A DNA stretch of 64,000 nt, taken from the NCBI GenBank assembly GCA_023301465.1, contig JALZUQ010000007.1:1-64000 (forward strand), written 5' to 3'. The notes under the pieces were generated by a model. That model was not told the origin of the DNA. It saw only the letters and a program-made list of their open reading frames with translations, and did no database searches. A program made the translations under genes and the position numbers. This document shows, piece after piece, positions 53,872 through 61,974 of this stretch. The stretch is from Oligoflexales bacterium. Lineage in GTDB: Bacteria; Bdellovibrionota_B; Oligoflexia; Oligoflexales; JALZUQ01. Position 1 is the stretch's first letter, and every line of letters begins with the position of its first letter.

Positions 53872-54055
53872 AACTACAACGACCCACCAAAACACAAATT
53901 ATAAGCAAAATCTGTGGTTTAGTGAGATAGATTTTAATAACTCTTTAAGGTTGCTGCGGCTAATAAATTCTTTGTCATAAGGAAGTAGATTTTCATGAGA
54001 TGTCTGATAATAATCACAAAGAATCAAATTAGGAATATTCTGAGGACTTAGACAG
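53872..54055 (-). pseudogene. Decayed C-terminal fragment of a second radical SAM gene
   Basis: On the minus strand this stretch reads LLPYDKEFISRSNLKELLK-SISLNHRFC, then a stop; the intact radical SAM gene at 54890-55810 reads LLPYDEEFISRSNLKDSLK-PISLNHRFC at its C terminus. The DNA match (53881-53990 against 54903-55013) is about 80 percent by eye with a 2-bp deletion, and the CX(n)C tail (VLGGSSC) is lost. Weaker similarity (SPQNI against KPQDI) continues to about 54050. No start codon or full domain remains. It is a relic of a duplication separated from the source by the lipoprotein gene. Confidence 0.85.
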
Positions 54056-54065
54056 AACGACACCA

Positions 54066-54092
54066 CCCCGCGATTGTCTTTATCGCGGTGGC
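54066..54092 (-). terminator. GC-rich hairpin at the end of the lipoprotein gene
   Basis: CCACCCCGCGAT and ATCGCGGTGG form a stem around TGTCTTT, overlapping the stop codon of the minus-strand gene. There is no T tract, so it may act as a 3' stabilising hairpin or a weak terminator. Confidence 0.45.
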
Positions 54093-54781
54093 AGTTTAAA
54101 TGGTTTTAACTCTTCTGGTAGATTATCAATTCGTTTATATAATACGCTCCAAGAAGCCTCTTTTGCTTCCCCTGGTTTTACCCAAAAATTTTCTAAGCGT
54201 TTTTCCATGTCTCCTTCAAATCTAATGCTAAAATTCATGCGAATGATTGTTCGATCAATGTGAATGATTTCAAGAACCTTTGTTTTTTTAGATTTGGAAT
54301 CTTCATTAGAAGTTGTTGTAACAGTTTGTTTTAATCCCGATACAGTAATTTCAAATACAGATTCTTCAGAAAGTTTGTCGTCTGGGGTTCCAATAGAGTA
54401 ACGTTTATGATCTTTATGTGAGTCTTTTTTTATGTAGACTAAGTGAGTTGCACCTCTTTGTTTTGTATCATAATGGTGGAGAGTTAAGAGCTTTCCTTCT
54501 TTGGAAGCTATTTCTTTTTTTAGTTCTTCATGAACTTTAACAGGAGAGTTTCGTGTGGTTTCAATTAGTGGGGTAGTATTAATCTCTATCGCTTGACCCA
54601 TAGCGTCCTCTGCGTGTAAGTCAAGATTTTCTTGTGCAAGGTAGAGTCCCGATAACGTTGAGAGTTTGATATCAAGGTTATTTGTTTTAACTTGCTTTAC
54701 TGAGTTTGTGTTTGCACGATCTTTGCAACCTAAACCCATAAGTAAAAAAAACATCAGACACATGAATGTAAATTTCTTCAT
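54080..54781 (-). CDS. Lipoprotein of unknown function (233 aa)
   Basis: Lipoprotein signal MKKFTFMCLMFFLLMGLGC with lipobox GLGC. The mature part is charged and predicted beta-rich, with no recognised motif. It lies between the intact radical SAM gene and its decayed copy on the same strand, 108 bp past the intact radical SAM gene stop. Function unknown. Confidence 0.72.
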   Translation of the reverse strand: MKKFTFMCLMFFLLMGLGCKDRANTNSVKQVKTNNLDIKLSTLSGLYLAQENLDLHAEDAMGQAIEINTTPLIETTRNSPVKVHEELKKEIASKEGKLLTLHHYDTKQRGATHLVYIKKDSHKDHKRYSIGTPDDKLSEESVFEITVSGLKQTVTTTSNEDSKSKKTKVLEIIHIDRTIIRMNFSIRFEGDMEKRLENFWVKPGEAKEASWSVLYKRIDNLPEELKPFKLPPR

Positions 54782-54889
54782 ATATACCTCATAAAATAAA
54801 CGCTCATTTTATTATAACATCTTTTAAGGAAAAATGAGTCTATGAGAGTCGGTAGCGGGCACTATATTTGTTGATTGTATTCTAGATCT

Positions 54890-55810
54890 CTAGCTACAAC
54901 TAGAACCACCAAGGACACAAAACTGTGAACAAAATCGGTGGTTTAGCGATATCGGTTTTAATGAATCTTTCAGGTTGCTGCGGCTAATAAACTCTTCGTC
55001 ATAAGGAAGTAGCGTGCAAGCTGCCACAGACATTTTATTCGTGGATTTTTCTTTCATCACCATTCTACTAGATGAACACATAATATCTTGAGGTTTTTTG
55101 TTGAGGATTCCCCAACACTCGGTAGTTATTTCTGGTGTGTCTGCATTCGGTTTCATCTCAGCAAAGATAACAAATTTTTCTTTAGAATGTTCAGATTCGA
55201 TGCCTTCGTGTCTAAGAGCTTTACGGTAATTGTCTATCATGGTCTCGTCAGATTCTTTCGTCAGAGACCTACCGGCAATACTCCAAGAGATATTTTGTTC
55301 GTCAAGCCACTTAATGCCTTTCATGGCTATTTTCCATGCTTGAGGGCCACGTTCTTGGTTGTGTATTTCTTCTGTGTGGTGATCCAGTGAAATTCTGAAT
55401 TTAAGTTTGTCGCCGTATAGGTTGTGTAGATTTAGAATAGATTCTCTTCTTCTCATCATTGGGTGCATAGCGTTTGTGAGCACTAAGCATTCATAACCGT
55501 GTGATAAACTAAGCTCTAATACTTCAGAAAAGTGCGGATTCATATATGGCTCGCCACCCGTAAAACCGATAATTGGTTTTGTGGCTTGATCCACTGACAT
55601 TTCACTTAGTTCTTCAATATAACTTTGAACGTCATCTTTTGTGATGTAGAGCAAACGGTCGTTTTTTGGAGAAGACTCGATATAACAGTTTTTGCACTGA
55701 AGGTTACACTGCGTGCCAGTATTAAACCACAAAGTATCAAACTCTTGAAAGCCAATATGGGCACGTTTTTTTTGATTAGCAGTGATGAGGGGGTTAGAGA
55801 ATTTTTCCAT
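54890..55810 (-). CDS. Radical SAM protein paired with an ArsM-like methyltransferase
   Basis: A 306-residue radical SAM enzyme: CX3CX2C cluster motif at residues 35-42 (CNLQCKNC) in LWFNTGTQCNLQCKNCYIES, GFTGGEPYMNP for SAM binding, and FRISLDHH in the barrel. The C terminus is Cys-rich (FCSQFCVLGGSSCS). It is not the classic ArsS sequence, but ArsM-linked radical SAMs are known from arsenosugar loci, so an arsenic-related role is inferred. ATG 55810 overlaps the arsM stop as TAATG. Confidence 0.82.
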   Translation of the reverse strand: MEKFSNPLITANQKKRAHIGFQEFDTLWFNTGTQCNLQCKNCYIESSPKNDRLLYITKDDVQSYIEELSEMSVDQATKPIIGFTGGEPYMNPHFSEVLELSLSHGYECLVLTNAMHPMMRRRESILNLHNLYGDKLKFRISLDHHTEEIHNQERGPQAWKIAMKGIKWLDEQNISWSIAGRSLTKESDETMIDNYRKALRHEGIESEHSKEKFVIFAEMKPNADTPEITTECWGILNKKPQDIMCSSSRMVMKEKSTNKMSVAACTLLPYDEEFISRSNLKDSLKPISLNHRFCSQFCVLGGSSCS

Positions 55811-56913
55811 TAACAACAGCCGCCAGCAGCAGTATCAGTATTGGTGTCATTATTAGTGCTATTGTTTTTAGCGGTGGAATCAATATTTGAGTAAGGAATG
55901 TTCATGCCGCAATCTTTATAGATTCCGTAGTGTGTGGAGAAGTCTCCATAAAAGTTAAAGTACTTTTTAAATCTTGTTTTGTGAATCATGTTGTAAGAGT
56001 TTCCACAAACAGACTCAATTTTTCCTTTTTGAAAAACATGGTGCCCATCAAGCATAAATGCATTCGGTGCTTCGTCCATCCCGCCTTTGTACTCAATGGC
56101 TTGGCCGTACTCTTCACAGTGTGGTTCTAACTCGGAGATTTTAAACAGTCTGTAGACAACAGAATAAAATTCAAAGCCTGCAAGCATTTGCTGAAGTCTC
56201 GGGTTTTCAATGGTGATTGGTTTTGACTCTACGATGCGAGGGTCAGAAAAACCGACTTTTTTAGAAAGGTTTTCAAAATCATTCCAATACATCGCACCAC
56301 TTAAACACTCACCATAGAGTTCTTTGTCGTTAACGAGTTCTTGTGGGATGCGTCTGTTACAGTACACATCAGAAAAGTATAATTCGCCGCCTTCTCTGAG
56401 TAAGCGGTGCGTGTTTGCTAGCACAGACTCTTTGTTTGGAATCAGGTTGATCACACAGTTAGAAACAACCGCGTCATAAGATCCATCTTTTAAGCCCAAC
56501 TCATCTAGCTTTTCAAGATCACCTTTTAAAAACTCAACGTTTGGTTTTTTGTAGCCAAATTTTTCTGTGTGGTACGAGATATTACGGTTGGCAACTTCTA
56601 GCTGAGCATCTGTCATATCAACGCCTGTTACTTTGCCGTTTTCTCCAACAAGTTTTGAAAGTAAAAAGCAGTCTCTACCTGCACCAGAACCAAGGTCCAA
56701 AACACTAAGCCCATTTAATTCAGTGGGAATCGTCAGCCCGCAACCGTAATATTTAGAGACCACTTCATCAGAAATTTCTGATAAAGCAGTTTTTATGTGG
56801 TTTGGCATAGAGTAAGGATCGCAACAAGCATTGGTTTGGAGATCAGAGCTCGTTTTGAGGGTTTCCCCGTAGTACTCTTTGACGCCTTCTTTAATTTCGT
56901 TTTGATCTAACAT
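55810..56913 (-). CDS. arsM: ArsM-like As(III) S-adenosylmethionine methyltransferase
   Basis: A 367-residue class I methyltransferase: SAM motif LDLGSGAGRD (residues 72-81), VDMTDAQLEVA and SNCVINLIP. Cysteines at about 30/31, 58, 153 and 202 match the four positions of ArsM (Cys pair near the N terminus, YYGCG, SNCV, GECLSGA), and the tail ends GGCC. ArsM methylates arsenite. ATG 56913 with AAAGGA about 7 nt upstream is preferred to ATG 56931. It follows aspS directly and is coupled to the radical SAM gene. Confidence 0.87.
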   Translation of the reverse strand: MLDQNEIKEGVKEYYGETLKTSSDLQTNACCDPYSMPNHIKTALSEISDEVVSKYYGCGLTIPTELNGLSVLDLGSGAGRDCFLLSKLVGENGKVTGVDMTDAQLEVANRNISYHTEKFGYKKPNVEFLKGDLEKLDELGLKDGSYDAVVSNCVINLIPNKESVLANTHRLLREGGELYFSDVYCNRRIPQELVNDKELYGECLSGAMYWNDFENLSKKVGFSDPRIVESKPITIENPRLQQMLAGFEFYSVVYRLFKISELEPHCEEYGQAIEYKGGMDEAPNAFMLDGHHVFQKGKIESVCGNSYNMIHKTRFKKYFNFYGDFSTHYGIYKDCGMNIPYSNIDSTAKNNSTNNDTNTDTAAGGCC

Positions 56914-56931
56914 GACTGATCCTTTATTCAT

Positions 56932-58743
56932 TTAAGAGTCTAATGGTTTTTCTTCCAAAGCTTGTTTTGCTTTTGGGTTTAACTGTAAGTGTACATCACG
57001 TAGTTGAGTGTCCTTCACCGGTGATGGAGCACCCATCATTAAATCTTGTGCTTTTTGATTTAATGGGAATGCAATGACTTCTCTAATGTTTTGTTCTCCG
57101 GCTAGTAACATAACAATACGATCAACTCCCGGAGCAATACCACCGTGAGGAGGAGCACCGTATGTGAAGGCTTGAAACATTCCTCCAAATTCTTCTTTGA
57201 CAGTATCCTCGCTATAGCCAGCAATTTCAAATGCTTTAATCATCACATCTGTTCGGTGGTTTCGGATAGCTCCCGACGAAAGCTCAATACCGTTGCAAAC
57301 GATGTCGTATTGGTATGCCAAAATGTCTAGAGGATCTTTGGTTTGAAGAGCTTCCATACCGCCTTGTGGCATTGAAAAAGGATTGTGGGAGAACATGATT
57401 TCTCCAGAATCTTCATCTTTTTCAAACATGGGAAAGTCTACAATCCAACAAAACTTAAAAATATTCTTATCAATTAACTCTAGGTCTGTTCCAAGCTTTG
57501 TTCTCACAAGGCCGGCAACACGTGCTGCGGCGTTTGGTTTGTCGCATGCAAAGAACACAGCTGAGCCGTCTTTTACGTCGTTGGTTTGAGCAATTTGCTG
57601 GATAACCTCATCAGATAGAAATTTAGCGATAGGGCCTTTTGGTTTTTCTTTGGCGTCTTTCCAAACTAAATAAGCAAGACCTTTTGATCCTTCAGAAACG
57701 GCGTAATCGACGAGTTTGTCAAAGAAGCTTCTTGGTTTATCTGAAACATTATCGACAGGAATAGAGCGAACAGCACAACCTTTTGCAACAGCTCCTGCAA
57801 ACGCCTTAAAGTCGGAGTTTGCAAACGCTTCAGAAACATCTCGGATCTCAATTGGGTTTCGAAGATCGGGTTTGTCGTTTCCGTATTTGAGCATAGACTC
57901 TTTATAAGGGATGCGAACAAATGGCGGTTTCGCGAAACTCTTATCCGGTGCGAAGGTTGTGAATAAGGTGTGAAGAAGTTTTTCGTTGATTTCAAAAACA
58001 TCATCTTGAGTTGCAAACGCAAGCTCCATATCAAGCTGATAAAATTCACCCGGCGATCGGTCGGCCCTTGCGTCTTCATCGCGAAAACATGGAGCAATCT
58101 GAAAGTAACGGTCGAACCCAGATACCATTAATAGTTGTTTAAATTGCTGAGGGGCTTGTGGTAGTGCGTAGAATTTCCCGGGATGCATTCTAGAAGGTAC
58201 AAGAAAATCACGTGCTCCTTCTGGAGAGCTGCTTGTAAGGATTGGAGTTTGAATCTCTAAGAAACCGTTGTTCGTCATTTCTTCACGAATTTTACTGATG
58301 ACCTTTGACCTTAAAACAATATTATTATGTAGTTTTTCACGTCTAAGATCTAAAAATCTATTCTTAAGCCTGATTTCTTCGTTTGGAAGATCATCGCTAT
58401 CAATTAACAGTGGAAGGACTTCAGCAGTAGACTGAATCTCAAATTGATCGACAACAACTTCAATGGCACCAGTGCTCATTTCTTTGTTGATGGTGCTGTC
58501 CATTCTTTTTAAAACTTTACCAGTAACCGTAACAACACTTTCAGGTCTTACTTTTGATGCGAGGTCAAAAAATTCTCTAGAGGGTTGAAAGACTACTTGA
58601 GTAACTCCGTAGTGATCTCGTAGATCGAAAAACAATAATTGTCCGTGATCTCGTTTTCGAAAAACCCAGCCAGAAAGCTTTACTTCTTGGTCTACGTGAT
58701 TAGCAGTTAATTCACCACAATGGTGTGTTCTGTATGTTTGCAA
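56932..58743 (-). CDS. aspS: Aspartyl-tRNA synthetase
   Basis: A 603-residue class II synthetase with an N-terminal OB domain ([25 protein letters not shown]), catalytic motifs 1-3 (motif 2 in [19 protein letters not shown], motif 3 in [15 protein letters not shown]), [11 protein letters not shown], and the bacterial GAD insertion domain. Length and motifs are standard for bacterial AspRS. It is the first gene of a minus-strand run aspS-arsM-radical SAM. Confidence 0.96.
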   Translation of the reverse strand: MQTYRTHHCGELTANHVDQEVKLSGWVFRKRDHGQLLFFDLRDHYGVTQVVFQPSREFFDLASKVRPESVVTVTGKVLKRMDSTINKEMSTGAIEVVVDQFEIQSTAEVLPLLIDSDDLPNEEIRLKNRFLDLRREKLHNNIVLRSKVISKIREEMTNNGFLEIQTPILTSSSPEGARDFLVPSRMHPGKFYALPQAPQQFKQLLMVSGFDRYFQIAPCFRDEDARADRSPGEFYQLDMELAFATQDDVFEINEKLLHTLFTTFAPDKSFAKPPFVRIPYKESMLKYGNDKPDLRNPIEIRDVSEAFANSDFKAFAGAVAKGCAVRSIPVDNVSDKPRSFFDKLVDYAVSEGSKGLAYLVWKDAKEKPKGPIAKFLSDEVIQQIAQTNDVKDGSAVFFACDKPNAAARVAGLVRTKLGTDLELIDKNIFKFCWIVDFPMFEKDEDSGEIMFSHNPFSMPQGGMEALQTKDPLDILAYQYDIVCNGIELSSGAIRNHRTDVMIKAFEIAGYSEDTVKEEFGGMFQAFTYGAPPHGGIAPGVDRIVMLLAGEQNIREVIAFPLNQKAQDLMMGAPSPVKDTQLRDVHLQLNPKAKQALEEKPLDS

Positions 58744-59020
58744 GAAAACCTCGTTTTATCGTTCTCATAGAAATAGGAGGCTATAATAGCCTGCTTAGGC
58801 CAAGCCGTCGTCATGTTTAATCATAAATGCTACAATAAGTAGATAGTTTTACCCGGGAATTTAAGTTTTTTTATCAAAATCCGAAATGAAAAGGGTGAAC
58901 CATGACGGTCCTTTTAAAGGATGATCGCTACAAAGTTTAAAGTTTTTTATCAATAAAATTAGTACTTTAATAATAAGCCTGTTCTCACTCTTCAAGAAAT
59001 CTATGAAAGTCCGAAATTAT
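58744..59020. other. Divergent intergenic region aspS / nucleotidyltransferase
   Basis: AT-rich, 277 bp. It holds GGCTAT-A-ATAGCC (an inverted repeat around TATAAT, near 58780), which could carry an aspS-directed or opposite promoter. A 12-codon frame at 58902-58940 with a fair ribosome-binding site is noted but not called. Confidence 0.35.
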
Positions 59021-59040
59021 AGTATATACTGGTATATACT
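59021..59040. promoter_or_regulatory. 9-bp perfect palindromic operator abutting the nucleotidyltransferase start
   Basis: AGTATATAC and GTATATACT flank a 2-bp centre (TG), ending exactly at the ATG at 59041. Each half is itself almost palindromic, so the site could bind an RHH tetramer in tandem. The element also includes TATACT boxes that would place transcription start close to the ATG, and no ribosome-binding site fits between. Confidence 0.6.
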
Positions 59041-59502
59041 ATGAAGATTCAAACACTATGCAAAGCACTAGAGCAAGCAAAGATTCCATACGCGTTAGTT
59101 GGCGGGTATGCCGTTGCTCTACATGGTGCCGTTCGTGGAACCATGGATATTGACTTAGTCATTAAGCAAGAGCGGCAGTATTTCGTGAAGATCGAAGAAG
59201 CCATGCATAAGCTCGGCCTTAAATCAAAGTTACCCGTGACCGCTGTGGAGATTTATGAATTTCGTAAAGAGTATATCCAAAATAGAAATATGATTGCATG
59301 GAGCTTTTATAATCCGAAGGTTCCGTCTGAGATCGTAGATATCGTGATCTCTCTTGACCTAGGATCTGCAAAGAAAGTTAAAAAAGAGTACGCAGGGCAG
59401 TCCATTTATATATTAGGAATGGATGATCTTATTAAAATGAAAAAAGAATCTGGAAGACCACAAGATATCGCAGATGTACAATCCTTGGAGTTATTAAAAT
59501 GA
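59041..59502 (+). CDS. Nucleotidyltransferase-fold protein, putative toxin
   Basis: A 153-residue minimal nucleotidyltransferase. The core GGYAVALHGAVRGTMDIDLV has the GG start and the DID metal pair (usual GS...DxD). Such proteins include AbiEii, MenT and DUF6036 relatives, which act as toxins that modify tRNA or protein. The downstream RHH gene starts inside its stop (ATGA overlap), giving a toxin-antitoxin-like arrangement. The C-terminal helical part (LGMDDLIKMKKESGRPQD) resembles the usual helper helices. Function inferred. Confidence 0.75.
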   Translation: MKIQTLCKALEQAKIPYALVGGYAVALHGAVRGTMDIDLVIKQERQYFVKIEEAMHKLGLKSKLPVTAVEIYEFRKEYIQNRNMIAWSFYNPKVPSEIVDIVISLDLGSAKKVKKEYAGQSIYILGMDDLIKMKKESGRPQDIADVQSLELLK

Positions 59503-59765
59503 TAAAGACAGTACAATATTTATCTAAAGAACAAATTGAGACAAGTAGACATATGACAACAGAACATATTTTAGACTTTCTCGAAAACTTCAGGGAGATG
59601 CATATATCCATGCAAGCCCCGCCCAAAAAATCAAAGCTTATCTCAATGAAAGTAAAAGAACCGCTTCTTGATGCGTTTAAAGCAAAAGCAAAAGTGGTAG
59701 GGCAGCCTTACCAAACTCTTATCAAGCAACTAATGCAAGATTATTTATATCAAAATAATGATTAA
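59499..59765 (+). CDS. Ribbon-helix-helix (CopG/BrnA-type) protein, putative antitoxin
   Basis: An 88-residue protein. The C-terminal half LISMKVKEPLLDAFKAKAKVVG then PYQTLIKQLMQDYL is the ribbon-helix-helix pattern of BrnA/CopG antitoxins, which dimerise and bind operator palindromes. The N-terminal ~40 residues may bind the toxin. Its ATG overlaps the nucleotidyltransferase stop. The 59021-59040 palindrome is the obvious operator. Confidence 0.75.
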   Translation: MIKTVQYLSKEQIETSRHMTTEHILDFLENFREMHISMQAPPKKSKLISMKVKEPLLDAFKAKAKVVGQPYQTLIKQLMQDYLYQNND

Positions 59766-60542
59766 TCACCGATAAAAATGTACTTTGCTTTTTTTTCCTG
59801 ACGGATCTCTGAGCTCTAATGATCCATCTAGAATAGTATTGTTTTTCGATAGTTTAAGTTTGATATAGTCTTCTTTGCTTTTGTCCTTGGACCAACTAAT
59901 CCACTCTTGAGTATTGTCATTTTTTAGGTGTTTTGTGACATCTTTAAGATCAAACGTGTTTTTAAGTAGTTTTGTTCTGTGGGTTAATAAAACGACAAGT
60001 CCACCGTTTTTTTCAGAGATGAATATTTTACATGGTGTCTGGTTAGTCTTAATTTGGCATTTGCCAGTTTGTGATCCGGTTACTAGTTTATTGTTCGTGT
60101 TGAGATGAAGGTCATAAATTTTTGCTTGGTCTTTGCGGTTTACGATACTTAGCAATACTCGAGTAGGTTTTTGTGTTTTGTCTTTATAAATAACACCATT
60201 ATATAACTGACCATTATCATCGTTGTATTGATAAAATTTTGATTTTGAAGACCTGGGGTTTTTGTGGGCTTTGATTGTCTGAGTGGATTGTCCATTTGGG
60301 GTGATATCAATATGATAGTTTTTAGCAGTTTCTGTTATGACGACATCACAACTTAAATTACTATTTTTGTAGCATGGAGTTTTTGTGTGAAAAGTGTTTT
60401 TAGATTCTTTTAGATCTTTTTTTTCAACTTTGGAGGCATTAAAATATTGAAAAAGAGTCGTTTGACAACCAACAGATAAACTAACGAGGATAAAGAGGAG
60501 CCCAGTTAAACATAGTTTTTTTGATTTAAAGTTTGTTTTCAT
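59766..60542 (-). CDS. Lipoprotein of unknown function (258 aa)
   Basis: Lipoprotein signal ending LSVGC. The mature ~230 residues are Lys/Asn/Thr rich with likely beta strands and several Cys pairs (TPCYKNSNLSC, KCQIKTNQTPC), so it may be a disulfide-stabilised surface protein. No family recognised. It is convergent with the RHH gene and its stop directly follows it. Confidence 0.7.
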   Translation of the reverse strand: MKTNFKSKKLCLTGLLFILVSLSVGCQTTLFQYFNASKVEKKDLKESKNTFHTKTPCYKNSNLSCDVVITETAKNYHIDITPNGQSTQTIKAHKNPRSSKSKFYQYNDDNGQLYNGVIYKDKTQKPTRVLLSIVNRKDQAKIYDLHLNTNNKLVTGSQTGKCQIKTNQTPCKIFISEKNGGLVVLLTHRTKLLKNTFDLKDVTKHLKNDNTQEWISWSKDKSKEDYIKLKLSKNNTILDGSLELRDPSGKKSKVHFYR

Positions 60543-60663
60543 TTTTTAATATTAACCTATTCATACAGCTGATGCTATGGTTAACGACATCCTTAATCTA
60601 GTTTATTCTTGCTTGCTGCCTCAGTCAGCGATAAAGTCTGAGCTACGAATAAAGGGGTCTCTT

Positions 60664-61674
60664 ATGTTTTTACGATTTTTTAATTATAGTATCAGTGTGA
60701 GTGCTGTTGTTTTGTTCAGTTCTTTATCTTATGGGGTTCCAAAGCCCACAAACAGTGAGCCAATTCAACCTATCCGCAAACCTAAAGGATTAAATACCAA
60801 TAAGGTAGAGCTTGGTAAAAAATTATTTTTTGAGCCAAGGCTATCAAAGTCTGGGTTTATTTCATGTAACTCATGCCATAACGTTATGTTGAGTGGCACG
60901 GATAATATGCCTGTCAGTATTGGGCATAAGTGGCAATTAGGCCCCGTAAACTCTCCAACCGTTTTTAACTCTTCATACAACTTTGTGCAGTTTTGGAACG
61001 GTCGAGCAAAAGACTTAGAAGAACAGGCTGGTGGGCCTATTGAAGCAGATAAAGAAATGGCATCGTCTCATACGGCAGCAGTTGCAGTGATGAATTCTAT
61101 ACCTGGCTACATTTCGGAATTCAGAAAAGTATACGGCTCAAAGCCAATCAGTATTAAAATGATTCAAAATGCGATGGCCGAGTTTGAAAAGTCTCTTGTT
61201 ACAACAGGTTCAAGGTTTGATAAGTGGCTAGACGGAGACACCAAAGCCATTACTCAGACGGAGTATGATGGTTACCAGTTGTTTAAAGCAAAGGGTTGTA
61301 CAAGTTGTCATATGGGAGCTGCTGTTGGTGGTACAATGTATCAAAAGCTAGGACTTGTAAAAGAGTATAAATATGACAAAAAAAACATGGGTAGATATGA
61401 AATCACCAAAAAAAATGCTGATAAACGATTCTTTAAGGTTCCAATTTTAAGAAACATTGAATTAACTTATCCGTATTTTCACGACGGTGCTGTTTGGGAT
61501 CTAAAAGAAGCTGTAGAAATTATGGCTGAGATTCAACTTGGACTGAAAGTAAACCCTAAAGAGCGTGATGCAATTGTAGCTTTTTTAAAGACATTAACCG
61601 GTGAGATTCCAAAGTTAACTTTACCTGTGTTGTATCCTTCTTCATTATCTACGGCAAAACCTTCTACATTATAA
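60664..61674 (+). CDS. Di-haem cytochrome c peroxidase family protein
   Basis: A ~336-residue exported protein with a signal peptide and two haem c sites, SCNSCH and GCTSCH (CxxCH), in the bacterial CCP/MauG order. Typical blocks follow: LGKKLFFEPRLS, VNSPTVFNSSYNFVQFWNGRAKDLEEQ, RFFKVPILRNIELTYPYFHDG, and a C-terminal VAFLKTLTG. Such enzymes reduce peroxide in the periplasm. ATG 60664 has AAGGGG about 6 nt upstream; the frame to 60577 is not needed. A strong terminator overlaps its stop region. Confidence 0.9.
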   Translation: MFLRFFNYSISVSAVVLFSSLSYGVPKPTNSEPIQPIRKPKGLNTNKVELGKKLFFEPRLSKSGFISCNSCHNVMLSGTDNMPVSIGHKWQLGPVNSPTVFNSSYNFVQFWNGRAKDLEEQAGGPIEADKEMASSHTAAVAVMNSIPGYISEFRKVYGSKPISIKMIQNAMAEFEKSLVTTGSRFDKWLDGDTKAITQTEYDGYQLFKAKGCTSCHMGAAVGGTMYQKLGLVKEYKYDKKNMGRYEITKKNADKRFFKVPILRNIELTYPYFHDGAVWDLKEAVEIMAEIQLGLKVNPKERDAIVAFLKTLTGEIPKLTLPVLYPSSLSTAKPSTL

Positions 61675-61715
61675 TAAAAAAAGACCTGAAAAAAATCTTA
61701 GGTCTTTTTTTATTA
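61674..61715 (+). terminator. Rho-independent terminator after the peroxidase gene
   Basis: A 12-bp stem (AAAAAAAGACCT with AGGTCTTTTTTT, 61676-61687 and 61700-61711) with a 12-nt A/T loop; the T-rich arm serves as the T tract. It can also act on the opposite strand. Confidence 0.88.
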
Positions 61716-61864
61716 AGGTTGATGAGTTCAAGTGTGCCAATGTGTAAGGGCTATTTGTTCGTCGCACAAGGTGTCTCATGTAGTTTCAAGGGACGTTTTT
61801 TTGAAGTTCTAAACGACGATATAAAGAGAGATGACAGAAATGTTTTCTCTCTTCACTCTTAACA

Positions 61865-61966
61865 CTATTTCGGTAGTCGGATGTTTTTTGCGTATTCAAT
61901 GAGTCGAGTGGTTAGCTTTTTTCCGACTCCGTTCTTTCGGGCAGATGGCATGATCCACGCCCATTG
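61865..61966 (-). pseudogene. Remnant of a GNAT acetyltransferase gene
   Basis: On the minus strand a stop-bounded 33-codon fragment reads QWAWIMPSARKNGVGKKL followed by TTRLIEYAKN. R-K-N-G-V-G fits the acetyl-CoA loop (Q/R-x-x-G-x-G/A) and the following helix is typical of GNAT motif A. An upstream TGA and a downstream TAG close the frame, and no start or rest of the domain remains in any frame nearby. The rest of the 300-bp gap (61716-61864) shows nothing convincing. Confidence 0.5.
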
Positions 61967-61974
61967 TCAGTTCT

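Noticed and set aside
54066-54092. A strong intrinsic terminator after the lipoprotein gene
   Set aside because: The hairpin is good but no T tract follows on the minus strand, so it is listed only as a weak terminator.
58902-58940. 12-codon frame with a fair ribosome-binding site upstream of the nucleotidyltransferase gene
   Set aside because: Too short and without any recognisable feature; likely chance in the leader region.
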